Source: an uncultured Amylibacter sp.
GTDB taxonomy: Bacteria > Pseudomonadota > Alphaproteobacteria > Rhodobacterales > Rhodobacteraceae
Assembly: GCA_959347425.1 (NCBI GenBank)
Contig: OY365741.1
Span: forward strand, 1,140,501-1,204,500
Length of the DNA stretch: 64,000 nt
Reading direction: 5' to 3'
This document shows positions 1 to 9,593 of the stretch, in pieces. The position numbers and the translations under genes are program-made. Positions within the stretch are counted from its first letter, which is position 1. Each line of letters begins with the position of its first letter. The notes beneath the pieces are model-generated. The model had not been told where the DNA came from. It saw only the letters and a program-made list of their open reading frames with translations, and did no database searches.

Positions 1-927
1 GAAGCCCTGGGCTTCTTGATAGAGGACGCACCCCTACGCGGTGTTTTATCAAAAGCCGTGGATAAACACCCCCTAATTACCGTTTTATCAAATACTCAAG
101 TTAGCGGGCATACCCTCACGAATGGCGGGGTGGAAGTGACCCTTTCCCCCAATAAAACCCCCAACAAAACCATCCACGCCAAACTGCTGATTGGCTGTGA
201 TGGACGCGACTCAAAGGTCGCAAAAAACGCAGGTATAGTCCGTATTGGCTGGGATTATCCGCAATCGGCATTGGTCTGTGCGCTCCGCCATACCAAACCG
301 CATCACGGCACGGCGCATCAGATTTTCACCCCGAACGGTCCTTTGGCGGTATTGCCCCTACGTGGCAATCGTGTTTCCATCGTTTGGACGCAGGAGTGCA
401 AACGCGCCGCCCTTATCCATGGTTTGGATGACGCGGGCTATTTGGCAACCTTACGTGAAACGCTGGGGGATTTTCTGGGCAAAGTCGCGTTGGATGGCAC
501 GCGGGGTGCCTATCCCTTGGGCTTGGCATTGACCGAGTCCTTTGTGCGGGCGCGGGTTGCCTTGGTTGGCGATAGTGCGCATGGGATTCATCCTTTGGCT
601 GGGCAGGGGTTAAACCTTGGGCTGTTTGATAGTGCCGCCTTGTGCCAAGTTTTGTTTGACGCGGCGCAAAATGGCGAGGATATCGGGGCGGTGAGTGTCC
701 TGCATCGCTATCAGGTTTGGCGGCGGTTTGATACCTGCGCGATGGCACTGGCAACCGATGGGCTGAACCGTTTGTTTTCTAACGATGTGCCGCTGGTGCG
801 TGGACTACGCGGGCTGGGGCTGGGGGCAATCAATGCTCTGCCCTTTGCCAAACAGGGGTTTGCACGGTTGGGCGCAGGGGCGAGTGCAGACGTGCCAAAA
901 TTTATGCAGGGACGAGAGTTGTTTTAG
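1..927 (+). CDS. UbiH/UbiF/VisC-type FAD-dependent hydroxylase, 5' truncated
   Basis: The reading frame is open from base 1, so the N-terminal FAD-binding GxGxxG region lies outside the window. The visible 300-odd residues carry the family's two later landmarks: the mid-protein IGCDGRDSKV segment (DG motif) and, around codons 185-205, GDSAHGIHPLAGQGLNLG, which binds the FAD ribityl chain. Members hydroxylate the ubiquinone ring or related aromatics using O2 and NAD(P)H. Which ring position this one acts on cannot be told from sequence alone. It converges on the Trm112-like gene, whose stop lies 3 bases past this one. Family call is firm; the ubi subtype is open. Confidence 0.9.
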   Translation, partial: EALGFLIEDAPLRGVLSKAVDKHPLITVLSNTQVSGHTLTNGGVEVTLSPNKTPNKTIHAKLLIGCDGRDSKVAKNAGIVRIGWDYPQSALVCALRHTKPHHGTAHQIFTPNGPLAVLPLRGNRVSIVWTQECKRAALIHGLDDAGYLATLRETLGDFLGKVALDGTRGAYPLGLALTESFVRARVALVGDSAHGIHPLAGQGLNLGLFDSAALCQVLFDAAQNGEDIGAVSVLHRYQVWRRFDTCAMALATDGLNRLFSNDVPLVRGLRGLGLGAINALPFAKQGFARLGAGASADVPKFMQGRELF

Positions 928-930
928 GGA

Positions 931-1155
931 TTAATCACTAATCGGCAAAGACTCATCCACCAGCATAATCGGGATACCACCGCGAATCGGGAAAACACGG
1001 CGGGCTTTGCGGGAAATCAGTTGCCCCTTGGCCGCATCATACTCTAATGCTCCGCCCGTTATTGGGCAGACCAAAACCTCTAACATCGCGCCGTTTATCG
1101 GCTCTTTTGCCTCCCCAGCAGATTTTGTCCCCGATTTTGTCTCCGAATTTTTCAC
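931..1155 (-). CDS. Trm112 family protein
   Basis: A 74-residue protein. The core from about residue 24 ([17 protein letters not shown], then [14 protein letters not shown]) is the Trm112p-like fold found in many proteobacteria. Only one cysteine of the eukaryotic zinc site is present (the CP motif), so it probably folds without zinc. The eukaryotic family activates RNA and protein methyltransferases; the bacterial partner is not established. Its ATG overlaps the stop of the LON-domain gene by 4 bases, suggesting translational coupling. The last residues (ISD, then TAA) lie in a heptamer repeat shared with other gene ends. Confidence 0.88.
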   Translation of the reverse strand: MKNSETKSGTKSAGEAKEPINGAMLEVLVCPITGGALEYDAAKGQLISRKARRVFPIRGGIPIMLVDESLPISD

Positions 1156-1817
1156 TGCAAAACCTCTTGGCTGTTTTCACCAGCACTTAACGCGAAACTC
1201 ATCAGAGTATAGAGCATATCTGCCCGTCCTTGGGCATTCACAGCCTCTATTAACGCCTGTTTTTCTTGCGGAGAAAACGGGCAAATCATTGATAACACAT
1301 TAACCAAATACTCGCCATCCGCCTCTTCCAAAAATTCCTTATCTATCGACAAATCGTTTTGTTTCAAATAGGGTGTTAAAATATCCATCAAAGCCGCGCA
1401 ATTCACATCTTCGCCCAAATTCTGCGCCGTACCTGCCTTTAAATCCACCCAATCCACTTCGGCACGTAAATACGGAGTGGTTTTGCGTTTCAAATTAACA
1501 ACGCGAAACCGCGTCAAGCCAATCAGGGCGATTTTATAGCTGTCATCTTCCACCTCGCGCAGTTCAATAATCCGCCCAGCACAGCCCATCTGGGCAAGGT
1601 CAGCTTTCACCTTCCCCGCTTTTACCTCTGGTTTTTTATCGTGTTCCAAAGGTTGAATAATCCCAACTAAACGATGGTCGGTTTTCATCGCATCGTCAAT
1701 CATACGGACATAGCGGGGTTCAAAAACCTCCAACGGCAATCGCAGGTGCGGCAAAAGCACCGCCCCCATCAGGGGAAACAATGGCAAAGTATCTGGCAAT
1801 TTAAAAGCACGAGTCAT
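1152..1817 (-). CDS. LON substrate-binding domain protein
   Basis: A 221-residue protein matching the stand-alone N-terminal (LAN) domain of Lon protease: [19 protein letters not shown] near the start, [12 protein letters not shown], then [19 protein letters not shown] and the GLTRFRV strand. No AAA+ or Ser-Lys protease domain follows, so it is not a protease itself. A role in substrate or peptide binding is inferred from Lon. It forms a coupled pair with the downstream Trm112-like gene. About 50 non-coding bases separate its start from the end of lpxK. Confidence 0.88.
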   Translation of the reverse strand: MTRAFKLPDTLPLFPLMGAVLLPHLRLPLEVFEPRYVRMIDDAMKTDHRLVGIIQPLEHDKKPEVKAGKVKADLAQMGCAGRIIELREVEDDSYKIALIGLTRFRVVNLKRKTTPYLRAEVDWVDLKAGTAQNLGEDVNCAALMDILTPYLKQNDLSIDKEFLEEADGEYLVNVLSMICPFSPQEKQALIEAVNAQGRADMLYTLMSFALSAGENSQEVLQ

Positions 1818-1870
1818 AAAGGCTCTTTACGCGGTTTATTCAGATAAAACAAGGCGGGTTTTAAATGCGA

Positions 1871-2857
1871 TTAAAATAACCCATCCAACGCGGCAATTAA
1901 CGCCGCCGAATCTTTGATATCAAGGCGTACGGGCAGCGACATCACTTTATCCTGCCAAGCGGGTTCCATCCGTACTTTATCCTTTTCCGTGCATAAAAGC
2001 GTGGCATCCAAGGCGGTTGCCCGCTTTGCCAGACGCCTTAACAGCGGGGCAGAGAAAACCTGATGGTCGGCAAAACCGATGGACTCGACGATAACCGCGC
2101 CCGTCCCCCGCAGGGTTTGGAAAAACTTTTGCGGGTGGGCAATGCCAGCAAAGGCCAAACACCGCAAACCTTGCCAGTCCATCCCCGTTGGCAAAACCTG
2201 TATCTGCCCCGTAGTGATAAAATCGGTCATAGTTTTTAATTGCGGGTGGGTGCGGCAAATCGCGGTTTCATCGCCGATAATTATCACACCATCGGTGCGG
2301 GTGAGGGCAGTATCAATCGGCTCGCGCAACGGACCCGCAGGAAACACACACCCGTTGCCAAAGCCCAAACCACCATCCACGACCAGCAGGGATAAATCCT
2401 TTTTAACCGAGGGATTTTGCAAACCATCATCCATTATTATCACCTCTGCCCCGGCGTTTTGCGCCGCCAAGGCACCTGCCGCACGGTCTTTTGCCACCCA
2501 AGTTGGGGCAAATTGGCAGAGCAATAACGGCTCATCCCCGACATCTTTTGCGCTCGATTTTGCCGATACTAAAATCGGGCCACGCAATCGCCCGCCATAC
2601 CCACGCGATAGGATATGCACACGCTTGCCTTTATTCGCCAAGATTTGGGCGATATAAATCACGCTTGGGGTTTTGCCAGACCCGCCAAGATTAACATTCC
2701 CCACGCAAATCACTGGGATATTTAGCTTTGCACGGGGGGAACGTTTTAACCGCACGGCACTGGCACATGTATATAGACAGGCAAGCGGGGATAAGAGCCA
2801 CGCCCAAGCCCCTGCCCACGCCCCGTGTTTTTTATACCAAAAAGAGGGTGGCTTCAT
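1871..2857 (-). CDS. lpxK: tetraacyldisaccharide 4'-kinase
   Basis: LpxK phosphorylates the 4' position of the lipid A disaccharide at the inner membrane, the sixth step of lipid A synthesis, so the cell has a lipopolysaccharide outer membrane. The 328-residue protein has an N-terminal hydrophobic helix (AWAWLLSPLACLY), a Walker A loop NLGGSGKTP near residue 60 and the DDGLQ motif near residue 144, as in the family. Its ATG overlaps the stop of the last importer permease gene by 4 bases, so it is probably translated from the metal-transport mRNA. That partnership looks unusual. Confidence 0.95.
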   Translation of the reverse strand: MKPPSFWYKKHGAWAGAWAWLLSPLACLYTCASAVRLKRSPRAKLNIPVICVGNVNLGGSGKTPSVIYIAQILANKGKRVHILSRGYGGRLRGPILVSAKSSAKDVGDEPLLLCQFAPTWVAKDRAAGALAAQNAGAEVIIMDDGLQNPSVKKDLSLLVVDGGLGFGNGCVFPAGPLREPIDTALTRTDGVIIIGDETAICRTHPQLKTMTDFITTGQIQVLPTGMDWQGLRCLAFAGIAHPQKFFQTLRGTGAVIVESIGFADHQVFSAPLLRRLAKRATALDATLLCTEKDKVRMEPAWQDKVMSLPVRLDIKDSAALIAALDGLF

Positions 2858-3729
2858 CTCATCCCCCTTAAAGACCTATTCAAATCTCGTGCCATTTTGC
2901 CCCGTTTATATAACGACTTATATAATAACGCACAGATAAACCCGCAAAACATAATTAACACTATCGTTGGTGCAGGTGCGCTATCAATGAAAAAACTGGT
3001 ATAAACCCCAGCGATACTTGATAGGAACGCAACAATAATACTTATCAAAACCATCCTATGAAATCTTTGCGTTAATAAATACGCCACCGCCCCTGGCATG
3101 ATTAAAAACGCAATGCTGAGGATAATTCCAACCGCCTTTATCGCCGCGATAACCGATAGCGAAATCATAACCAGCAAGCCATAATGCAACACCCCCGTGG
3201 GCAGAGTGCGGAAGGGCAAACCAACAGCACGGCTCTGCACCGCATCAAATACATAAAGCATCAAATCCTTGGCAAATACCGCCAGAACAAGAGTGATAAA
3301 CAGGGCTATCGTGCCACTGGTACGCAAATCCGCGGCGTTTATGCCAAGGATATTGCCGAACAGGATATGATCCAAATGCACCGCCGATTGAATGCTTAAA
3401 TACAGCACCAGCCCGCCGGCAAAAAACCCCGAAAACACCACCCCCATGATGGTGTCCGCCTTTAGCCGTGTGTGGCTCTGCAAAAATCCGATTAACAGCG
3501 CCGAAGTCATTGCGCTGATAAACGCCCCGATAACCAACGGCCAGGCCAGCAGATGGCTTACGACTATTCCGGGCAATACGGTATGGCTGAGCGCATCGCC
3601 CAGCAACGCCCAGCCCTTTAATACCATATAACAAGATAACATAGCGGAAGGCACCGCCAGCACCATCACCATTAAAAAGGCGTTTTGCATAAAGGGATAG
3701 GAAAACGGCAGGGTTAGGGTTTCTATCAT
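2854..3729 (-). CDS. Mn/Fe-type ABC transporter permease (SitD-like)
   Basis: A polytopic ABC-3 family permease of the Mn/Zn/Fe importers, with about eight hydrophobic segments and the conserved stretch LSCYMVLKGWALLGDALSHT near residue 30. I start it at the ATG that overlaps the upstream permease stop as ATGA. The frame could open 25 codons earlier, but that segment is hydrophilic and lies inside the preceding gene. It is the fourth gene of a leftward operon of binding protein, ATPase and two permeases. Two different permeases are typical of SitABCD-type manganese/iron importers rather than ZnuABC, which has one. Specificity is inferred. Confidence 0.9.
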   Translation of the reverse strand: MIETLTLPFSYPFMQNAFLMVMVLAVPSAMLSCYMVLKGWALLGDALSHTVLPGIVVSHLLAWPLVIGAFISAMTSALLIGFLQSHTRLKADTIMGVVFSGFFAGGLVLYLSIQSAVHLDHILFGNILGINAADLRTSGTIALFITLVLAVFAKDLMLYVFDAVQSRAVGLPFRTLPTGVLHYGLLVMISLSVIAAIKAVGIILSIAFLIMPGAVAYLLTQRFHRMVLISIIVAFLSSIAGVYTSFFIDSAPAPTIVLIMFCGFICALLYKSLYKRGKMARDLNRSLRGMR

Positions 3730-4592
3730 GACATGCTCCCCGTTTGTCGGTCTATCGGTGCGCGGAATTTTTTCATGAGCCAGCCGTATTTTGGCGCGAA
3801 GCAAAAGGCAATTAAAAACAAGGATACTTGCAATAACACGATAATCCCGCCCGCCGCTCCATTGATAAAATAGCTGATATAAGTGCCTAAAAACCCACTA
3901 CCCGCACCCAGTGCGACACTGATAATCAATAACCGTGCGAATCTATCGGTTAATAAAAACGCGGTTGCCCCAGGGGTAATCACCATGGCAATCACCAAAA
4001 ACGCACCAACGGTTTGCAAGGCGGCAACGATGGACAAAGCCAGAATGGTAAAGAAAATCACCCGCAAACGACGGGTTGGCAAACCGACACTACGGGCATG
4101 GACTTCATCAAAAAAGGTCAGCATGAAATCACGCCATTTTAACGATAAAAACGCCAGCGAGCCAAACCCTATTAAAACCAATTGTATCATATCAATCGGG
4201 GCAATCGCCAGAATATTACCAAGGATAATCGCTTGGACATTGACCGAGACGGGCGATAGCGAAATCATAAACAGCCCCAAGGCAAAGAAGGCGGTGAAAA
4301 CCACGCCGATAATGGTATCTTGGCGCAGGCCTGTTCGGGTGTTTAGGAATAAAATCGCCACCATCGCCAGCCCGCCCGCGACAAACGCGCCAAAGCTGAA
4401 TGGCAGACCAATCATATAGGCACCGACCACCCCTGGCACGACGCTATGCGACAAAGCATCGCCGATTAAAGACCAGCCTTTCATCATTAAAAAACACGAT
4501 AAAAACGCACATAATGCCCCCACCAGAGTTGCCACGAACAAAGCATTGCGCATGTAAAGATAGAAAAAAGGTTCGGATAACAGGGCAAGCAT
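3726..4592 (-). CDS. Mn/Fe-type ABC transporter permease (SitC-like)
   Basis: A 288-residue ABC-3 permease, paralogous to the next gene. Both contain the conserved SCF/YxMxKGWxLxGDALSHxVxPG segment near the N terminus and several membrane helices. It lies two bases downstream of the ATPase gene and overlaps the following permease by 4 bases. The two presumably form a heterodimeric inner-membrane channel fed by the periplasmic binding protein. Manganese or iron(II) is the likely substrate from operon architecture; zinc cannot be excluded from sequence alone. Confidence 0.9.
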   Translation of the reverse strand: MLALLSEPFFYLYMRNALFVATLVGALCAFLSCFLMMKGWSLIGDALSHSVVPGVVGAYMIGLPFSFGAFVAGGLAMVAILFLNTRTGLRQDTIIGVVFTAFFALGLFMISLSPVSVNVQAIILGNILAIAPIDMIQLVLIGFGSLAFLSLKWRDFMLTFFDEVHARSVGLPTRRLRVIFFTILALSIVAALQTVGAFLVIAMVITPGATAFLLTDRFARLLIISVALGAGSGFLGTYISYFINGAAGGIIVLLQVSLFLIAFCFAPKYGWLMKKFRAPIDRQTGSMS

Positions 4593-4594
4593 GG

Positions 4595-5524
4595 TTAATC
4601 CGCCTTCTTATCGGGTTTATTATCGGGTTTATTATCAGGACGTGTTTTGGGGGCTTCATCATAAATCACAATCGGACGTTCATCATCGGTAATAACCGTG
4701 ACACTGCGTTTATCCCCATCGGTATGTAAATCGGCGCCGCCAAGAACGAATTGGCGGAGGACTCCGCCAAAGGCTGCCTCCAAATTCTTTTGGGTGAAAA
4801 CCGCGGCAGTTTTGCCAAAGGCCAGCACACGTTGATTGATTAAAACACTGTGGTCGCAGAACTCTGGCACAGAGCCAAGGTTATGCGTGGCAATCAGCAT
4901 CACCCGCCCCGAATCGCGCATCGCGGTTAGCAACTCAATCATCATATCCTCGGTTTTCACATCAACCCCGCTAAACGGCTCATCCAGCAGGATAACTTGG
5001 GCATCCTGTGCCAAAGCCCGTGCTAAAAACAAGCGTTTTTTCTGCCCGCCTGATAGCTCACCAATTTGCCGATGACGAAGGTTGGTTAAATCCACGCGGT
5101 GCAGGGCTTCATCCACCTTTTCATGGTCGATTTTGCGTGGAATCCGCAACATCCCCATATGCCCATATCGCCCCATCATCACCACGTCTTGCACCAACAC
5201 GGGGAAAGACCAATCGATGGTTTCCGCCTGCGGGACGTAAGCTATCATCTTTTGCGCCAAGGCAGCACGAACCGATTGCCCCAGAATGGTAATCTGCCCG
5301 TTTTGATGCGGTACCAACCCCATCAAGGCCTTAAACAAGGTGGATTTGCCCGCACCATTGACCCCAACCAATGCGGTGATAGAGGCGCTTGGCACAGCAA
5401 AACTGGCATCTGTCAGGGCGTTTAGCCCGTTGGCATAGCTGACGGATAGGTTTTTTACGCTAATCGCGGTTTGCATATCGGTTTGCATAGTGGGAGTCAT
5501 ATCGTTTTTCACAGAAGTTTTCAT
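4595..5524 (-). CDS. Mn/Fe-type ABC transporter ATP-binding protein (SitB-like)
   Basis: The cytoplasmic ATPase of the importer: Walker A GVNGAGKST near residue 54, signature LSGGQKKR and Walker B VILLDEPFSGVD, followed by the switch histidine in ATHN. The 309-residue length exceeds the usual 250-ish because of a C-terminal tail with DDERPIVIYDEAPKT and a charged repeat (PDNKPDNKPDKKAD) encoded by a 12-bp tandem repeat. Its ATG overlaps the binding-protein stop by 4 bases. The tail is unlikely to be needed for ATP hydrolysis and looks like recent repeat expansion. Confidence 0.93.
   Translation of the reverse strand: MKTSVKNDMTPTMQTDMQTAISVKNLSVSYANGLNALTDASFAVPSASITALVGVNGAGKSTLFKALMGLVPHQNGQITILGQSVRAALAQKMIAYVPQAETIDWSFPVLVQDVVMMGRYGHMGMLRIPRKIDHEKVDEALHRVDLTNLRHRQIGELSGGQKKRLFLARALAQDAQVILLDEPFSGVDVKTEDMMIELLTAMRDSGRVMLIATHNLGSVPEFCDHSVLINQRVLAFGKTAAVFTQKNLEAAFGGVLRQFVLGGADLHTDGDKRSVTVITDDERPIVIYDEAPKTRPDNKPDNKPDKKAD
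4608..4639. repeat. 12-bp tandem repeat in the tail of the importer ATPase gene
   Basis: Two exact copies of TTATCGGGTTTA (4608-4619 and 4620-4631) and a partial third encode the PDNK units at the C terminus of the ATPase. The period is a multiple of three, so copy-number change keeps the frame. Confidence 0.85.
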
Positions 5525-6444
5525 TGCTTTATTCCCGTCAAAATCGTTTGCAGAGTCACCCGCAATAAATCAACATAGGTCGGCACGGGGCCGTCCTTCA
5601 CCGACAGACTATCCACATATAAAACCCCGCCATAAACAGCCCCAACCTCACGAGCAATTTGCTTGGCAGGTTCGGGTGAAATCGTGGATTCGGAAAATAT
5701 AACACCGATATTATGCTCGCGCATCGTATCAATCACAACCCGCACCTGTTTGGGCGTGCCTTGCTGGTCGGCATTTATCGGCCAGAGGAAAAGCTCGGTC
5801 AGATTAAAATCCCGTGCGAGATAACTGAACGCACCCTCTGATGTTACCAACCAACGCGAATTATCCGCAAGGGTTTCAAATTCACGGCGAATTGGCGCGA
5901 GCGTCTTGGTGATTTGCGTCTTATACCTTGCGGCGTTGGCACGGTATGTGTCGGCATTAACCGCGTCATATTGTATCAAGGCCTCAAGGATATTATCAAT
6001 ATAAATAAAGGCGGCGTGTTGCGACATCCAGGCGTGGGGGTTTGGCTTGCCACTATAAGGTCCACTATAAGCACCAGTGTAAATATCAATCGGGGTAATA
6101 CCCTCGGTGAGTTCCACCACGGGGACTCCGTCCAGATTTTGAAAGAATTGGGCAAACCAGACCTCCAAATTAAAGCCATTCCACAAAATCAAATCGGCAC
6201 GGCGGGCGCGGACGATATCCTTTGGCGTAGGCTCATAATTATGAATCTCCGCGCCACGTTTGATTAAAGATGTGACATTGGCCGCATCCCCCGCGACATT
6301 TTGCGCCATATCGGCAAGGACGCTGAAGGTGGTGACGATGTTTAATTTTGTGTTTGGATCTTGCGTGGATTGCGCCCCTGCTAGATTAACAGGCAAAGTG
6401 GCGACCAGCATAAAAAACACGCACAGAACAGGGAATTTTGGCAT
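5521..6444 (-). CDS. periplasmic Mn/Fe-binding protein of ABC importer (SitA-like)
   Basis: A cluster A-I metal-binding lipoprotein/ZnuA-like family member. I start it at the ATG opening a clear signal peptide (MPKFPVLCVFFMLVATLP, cleavage near LAGAQS); the frame could begin 18 codons earlier at a TTG. Metal ligands expected of the family are visible: His in GAEIHNYEPTPKD, His in NPHAWMS, an acidic residue near IFSEST, and a late Asp near VLYVDSLS. There is no His-rich loop of the kind common in zinc-specific ZnuA, which favours manganese or iron. It is the first gene of the operon that runs on into lpxK. Confidence 0.92.
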   Translation of the reverse strand: MPKFPVLCVFFMLVATLPVNLAGAQSTQDPNTKLNIVTTFSVLADMAQNVAGDAANVTSLIKRGAEIHNYEPTPKDIVRARRADLILWNGFNLEVWFAQFFQNLDGVPVVELTEGITPIDIYTGAYSGPYSGKPNPHAWMSQHAAFIYIDNILEALIQYDAVNADTYRANAARYKTQITKTLAPIRREFETLADNSRWLVTSEGAFSYLARDFNLTELFLWPINADQQGTPKQVRVVIDTMREHNIGVIFSESTISPEPAKQIAREVGAVYGGVLYVDSLSVKDGPVPTYVDLLRVTLQTILTGIKQ

Positions 6445-6505
6445 AGGGGTTAGGGCTTTGTTAAGGGCTTTATTAAGGTTCAGGCGATTTGAAACCAATT
6501 GGCTC

Positions 6506-6535
6506 AGTATAATCGCAATTTGGGTAAAAAGTCAA
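6506..6535 (-). promoter_or_regulatory. promoter of the metal-importer operon
   Basis: On the minus strand TTGACT (6535-6530) is followed after 18 bases by TATACT (6511-6506), a good sigma-70-type match placed about 60 bases before the ATG at 6444. Its -35 is the left arm of an inverted repeat whose right arm is the galU -35. Confidence 0.6.
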
Positions 6536-6547
6536 ATGACACTTGAC
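6531..6547. promoter_or_regulatory. inverted repeat between divergent importer and galU promoters
   Basis: GTCAA-N7-TTGAC, with each arm also serving as most of a -35 box for one of the two divergent genes. It could be an operator for a metal-responsive repressor or simply two back-to-back -35 elements. No named Fur, Mur or MntR box was matched. Confidence 0.45.
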
Positions 6548-6570
6548 ATATCCGCACAATAAAATAATAA
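6543..6570 (+). promoter_or_regulatory. promoter of galU
   Basis: A perfect -35 TTGACA (6543-6548), 16 bases, then TAATAA (6565-6570), 33 bases before the galU ATG. Confidence 0.5.
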
Positions 6571-6603
6571 AATCCCTAAACGAATACGCAAAAGGACACC
6601 CAG

Positions 6604-7488
6604 ATGAACCCGAAAATAACCAAAGCCATCTTTCCAGTCGCAGGACTCGGCACGCGATTTTTACCCGCGACAAAATCAATTCCAAAGGAAATGCTGCCTT
6701 TGGTGGATAAACCTTTGTTGCAATACGCGGTGAATGAAGCGCGCGAAGCTGGGATAGAGCAGTTTATTTTCATAACTGCACGGGAAAAATCCGCCCTAGC
6801 CGATTATTTTGACCGCCATCATTTTTTGGAAGAAATGCTGGATAAAAACGGCAAAGCGGATATTTTGGCACGGGTGCAGGAGTCCAATATCAGCAATGAA
6901 TACGTGGCGTATTTGCGTCAGGGTCAGCCCTTGGGATTGGGGCATGCGGTCAGTTGCGCTCGGCATTTTATCCATAAGGATGAGTATTTTGCCGTGTTAT
7001 TACCCGATGATGTGATAAAGGCAGAGGTCGGGTGTTTGAAACAAATGGTGCAGATGTGGCAGGACTCGCCGACTAATATAGTGGGGGCGATGCAGGTTTC
7101 ACGCGATGTGGTGTCAAGCTATGGTATTTTGGATATGATGGGGCGTGATGAAAATATCGCCCATCTGCGTGGGTTGGTGGAAAAGCCGAACGCGGCCGAT
7201 GCGCCGTCTGATTGTGCCGTGATTGGGCGGTATATTTTATCGCCAAGGGTTATGGATCATTTGTCTGATACCCCTGCTGGTGCGGGCGGGGAAATCCAAT
7301 TGACCGATGCGTTGAATCAAGAGATTAAAACAGGGGCAGAGGTGAAAGGATATTTTTTCAACGGTGATCGGTATGATTGCGGGTCGCCAGATGGGTTTTT
7401 ACAAGCGACTATTGAGTTCGGGCTGGCAAATCCCCAAACCCGCGCTGGATTGGAAGCGTTTTTGAGGAAACGGTTTGGTAAGGATTAA
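6604..7488 (+). CDS. galU: UTP-glucose-1-phosphate uridylyltransferase
   Basis: Makes UDP-glucose from UTP and glucose-1-phosphate, supplying glycan, lipopolysaccharide and exopolysaccharide synthesis. The 294-residue protein begins with the nucleotide-binding signature VAGLGTRFLPATKS followed by IPKEMLPLVDKP. It also has VLLPDDV in the middle and GGEIQLTDAL and NGDRYDCGSP near the end, all diagnostic of bacterial GalU. An AAAAGGA ribosome site precedes the ATG. It converges on gpsA; the galU TAA (7486-7488) is immediately followed by the gpsA stop, and both fall in a shared heptamer repeat. Confidence 0.96.
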   Translation: MNPKITKAIFPVAGLGTRFLPATKSIPKEMLPLVDKPLLQYAVNEAREAGIEQFIFITAREKSALADYFDRHHFLEEMLDKNGKADILARVQESNISNEYVAYLRQGQPLGLGHAVSCARHFIHKDEYFAVLLPDDVIKAEVGCLKQMVQMWQDSPTNIVGAMQVSRDVVSSYGILDMMGRDENIAHLRGLVEKPNAADAPSDCAVIGRYILSPRVMDHLSDTPAGAGGEIQLTDALNQEIKTGAEVKGYFFNGDRYDCGSPDGFLQATIEFGLANPQTRAGLEAFLRKRFGKD

Positions 7489-8466
7489 TCACTCATCGCG
7501 CAAAGGTCGTGCCATCAAAACCGTCAAGGCTTGTTTCACATCCATCTTTCGCTCTAAGATTTGCGCCATAGTCGCGATGATTGGAATATCAACCCCTGCG
7601 ACCTCTGCCAATATCAAACACGCAAAGGCGGTGGCGACACCTTCAAAGGTTTGCTCGCCTAGAAACACACCTTCGCGTGCCAAAGCCTCGCCAAATTGAA
7701 AATTGCGCGATTGGGCGGAGGTACAAGATAACACCAAATCGCCAAACCCTGATAGCCCCATTAGCGTTTCACGCCTTGCCCCAAGGGCGACGGCAAGGCG
7801 GGATAGCTCTGCCATGCCACGGGTTATTAACGCCGCCCCCGCGCTTGCCCCCAAATCCGCGCCCGCATTCAACCCCGCCGCAAGGGCGATGACATTCTTT
7901 AACGCCCCGCCCAGTTGCACCCCAATCACATCATCGGATAAATAAAACCGCAACTGTGTGCCCGAAAACAAAGTTTGCAGAGTGCGCCCGATTTGTGCAT
8001 CGCTACACCCAAGCGTCAAGGCGGCGGGTAAGCCAGTCGCGATTTCACTGGCAAAACCCGGACCACTGATAACCGCGATTTGTGCGTCTTCGTAAAATTC
8101 TGCCAGAATTTGGCTTTGTAAGAGCCCGGTTTTAACCTCTATCCCTTTCGCACATAAAACCATCGGTGCGTCCAGAAAACTAGGGGGCAAAACAGGTTTT
8201 GCATCCAAAAACCCCCGTAAATTTTGCGCAGGCAAGGCGATTAAAACCGCCCCCGCCCCCGCTAAATCCGCCAAATCGGCGGTTGGCGTGATACGCTCAT
8301 CCAGCCGCACCCCCGCCAAATAACGCGGATTTTCACGCTCCCGTGCCATACCTGCCATCAATCCCGCATCGCGCCCCCATAAAACGCAAGTCCGTCCCTG
8401 TGCTGCCAAAGCCACCGCCAAAGCCGTGCCAAAAGACCCTGCGCCGATTATCGCAATTTTGCTCAT
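7489..8466 (-). CDS. gpsA: glycerol-3-phosphate dehydrogenase [NAD(P)+]
   Basis: Reduces dihydroxyacetone phosphate to sn-glycerol-3-phosphate, the phospholipid backbone. The 325-residue protein has the N-terminal Rossmann loop [12 protein letters not shown], the substrate region [10 protein letters not shown] and the helix [20 protein letters not shown] with the catalytic lysine. It also has [14 protein letters not shown] with the phosphate-binding SRN. The start is the ATG overlapping the tsaD stop as ATGA; a 20-codon upstream extension of the frame would lie inside tsaD. tsaD-gpsA coupling is common in alphaproteobacteria. Confidence 0.96.
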   Translation of the reverse strand: MSKIAIIGAGSFGTALAVALAAQGRTCVLWGRDAGLMAGMARERENPRYLAGVRLDERITPTADLADLAGAGAVLIALPAQNLRGFLDAKPVLPPSFLDAPMVLCAKGIEVKTGLLQSQILAEFYEDAQIAVISGPGFASEIATGLPAALTLGCSDAQIGRTLQTLFSGTQLRFYLSDDVIGVQLGGALKNVIALAAGLNAGADLGASAGAALITRGMAELSRLAVALGARRETLMGLSGFGDLVLSCTSAQSRNFQFGEALAREGVFLGEQTFEGVATAFACLILAEVAGVDIPIIATMAQILERKMDVKQALTVLMARPLRDE

Positions 8467-9593
8467 ACCTTTGCCCCCCGTTTGCCACTGCCCAACTTGG
8501 GCGTTGCCATTATATCCAAAGGCCAACGCGGACGGGCGACCAATCCCATATCATCAAACCGACCGCCAGCAAATTGCTCGCCCCCCGCCCAAGCAATCAT
8601 CGCCGCATTATCGGTGCAATACTGCAACGGCGGGGCGATAAAGGCAAATCCAGCCTTATCCGCGACTTCTTGCAGGGCTTCGCGAATACATAAGTTAGCA
8701 CCGACTCCCCCTGCAACCGCGATAACCGGGGTTGGGATTGCCACATTCAAATCAGCGCAAACCGTGCGAAACATCGCGATTGCTTTCCCCGTTTTTATCG
8801 CCAAAATCCGTGCCACAGCCCATTGAAAGGAGGCACATAAATCGGCGCGGTCATTGGCAAGCAGACCATTATTATCCGCTACCACCTTATCGCGAGCGAA
8901 CCGACACGCAGTTTTTAATCCAGAAAAGCTCATATCACAGCCCTCCGCCCGTGCCATTGGCAAGGGGAAATCAAACCGATTTTTATCACCCAAACGCGCG
9001 GTTTGTTCCACAAGCATTCCACCAGGATAGCCCAAACCCAGCAGTTTCGCCACTTTATCAAAGGCTTCGCCTGGGGCATCGTCAATGGTTGTGCCAAGAC
9101 GGATAAAATGCTCTGCCCCTAAAACTGCCAGAAACTGGCAATGACCACCACTGACCAGCACCATCAAATACGGATATTCCACCCCGTCCGTCATACGCGG
9201 GGTAAGGGCGTGACCCGCCAGATGATTAACGCCAATCAGGGGCAAATCCGCGCCAATCGCCAAACCTTTGGCGCACATAATCCCGCTGAGTAACCCGCCG
9301 ATGAGCCCCGGGCCCGCACTAACGGCTATCGCGTCCATGGAATTGAGCGGGCGGTTGGCTTTGTCTAGCGCCGATTTCACGCAGATATCCACCCGTTCGG
9401 CATGGGCGCGGGCGGCGATTTCTGGCACAACCCCGCCGAAAACATCGTGCAACCCCGCTTGGTCGGCGATAATGTTTGATAAAATTCGGGCGGGTTTGGA
9501 TTTATCCAAAGGTTTCACCGCCCGTGGCACACACACCACGGCGGCAGCGGTTTCATCGCATGTGCTTTCAATACCTAAAATGCAAAGTGTCAT
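8463..9593 (-). CDS. tsaD: tRNA N6-adenosine threonylcarbamoyltransferase
   Basis: TsaD transfers the threonylcarbamoyl group onto A37 of ANN-reading tRNAs, with TsaB and TsaE (not in this window). The 376-residue ASKHA-fold protein opens [16 protein letters not shown] and has the iron-binding histidines in [32 protein letters not shown] is the sugar/nucleotide loop, and [14 protein letters not shown] near the C terminus carries the last conserved Asp. The family is well conserved, so confidence is high. It diverges from hemD across about 80 bases. Confidence 0.97.
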   Translation of the reverse strand: MTLCILGIESTCDETAAAVVCVPRAVKPLDKSKPARILSNIIADQAGLHDVFGGVVPEIAARAHAERVDICVKSALDKANRPLNSMDAIAVSAGPGLIGGLLSGIMCAKGLAIGADLPLIGVNHLAGHALTPRMTDGVEYPYLMVLVSGGHCQFLAVLGAEHFIRLGTTIDDAPGEAFDKVAKLLGLGYPGGMLVEQTARLGDKNRFDFPLPMARAEGCDMSFSGLKTACRFARDKVVADNNGLLANDRADLCASFQWAVARILAIKTGKAIAMFRTVCADLNVAIPTPVIAVAGGVGANLCIREALQEVADKAGFAFIAPPLQYCTDNAAMIAWAGGEQFAGGRFDDMGLVARPRWPLDIMATPKLGSGKRGAKV

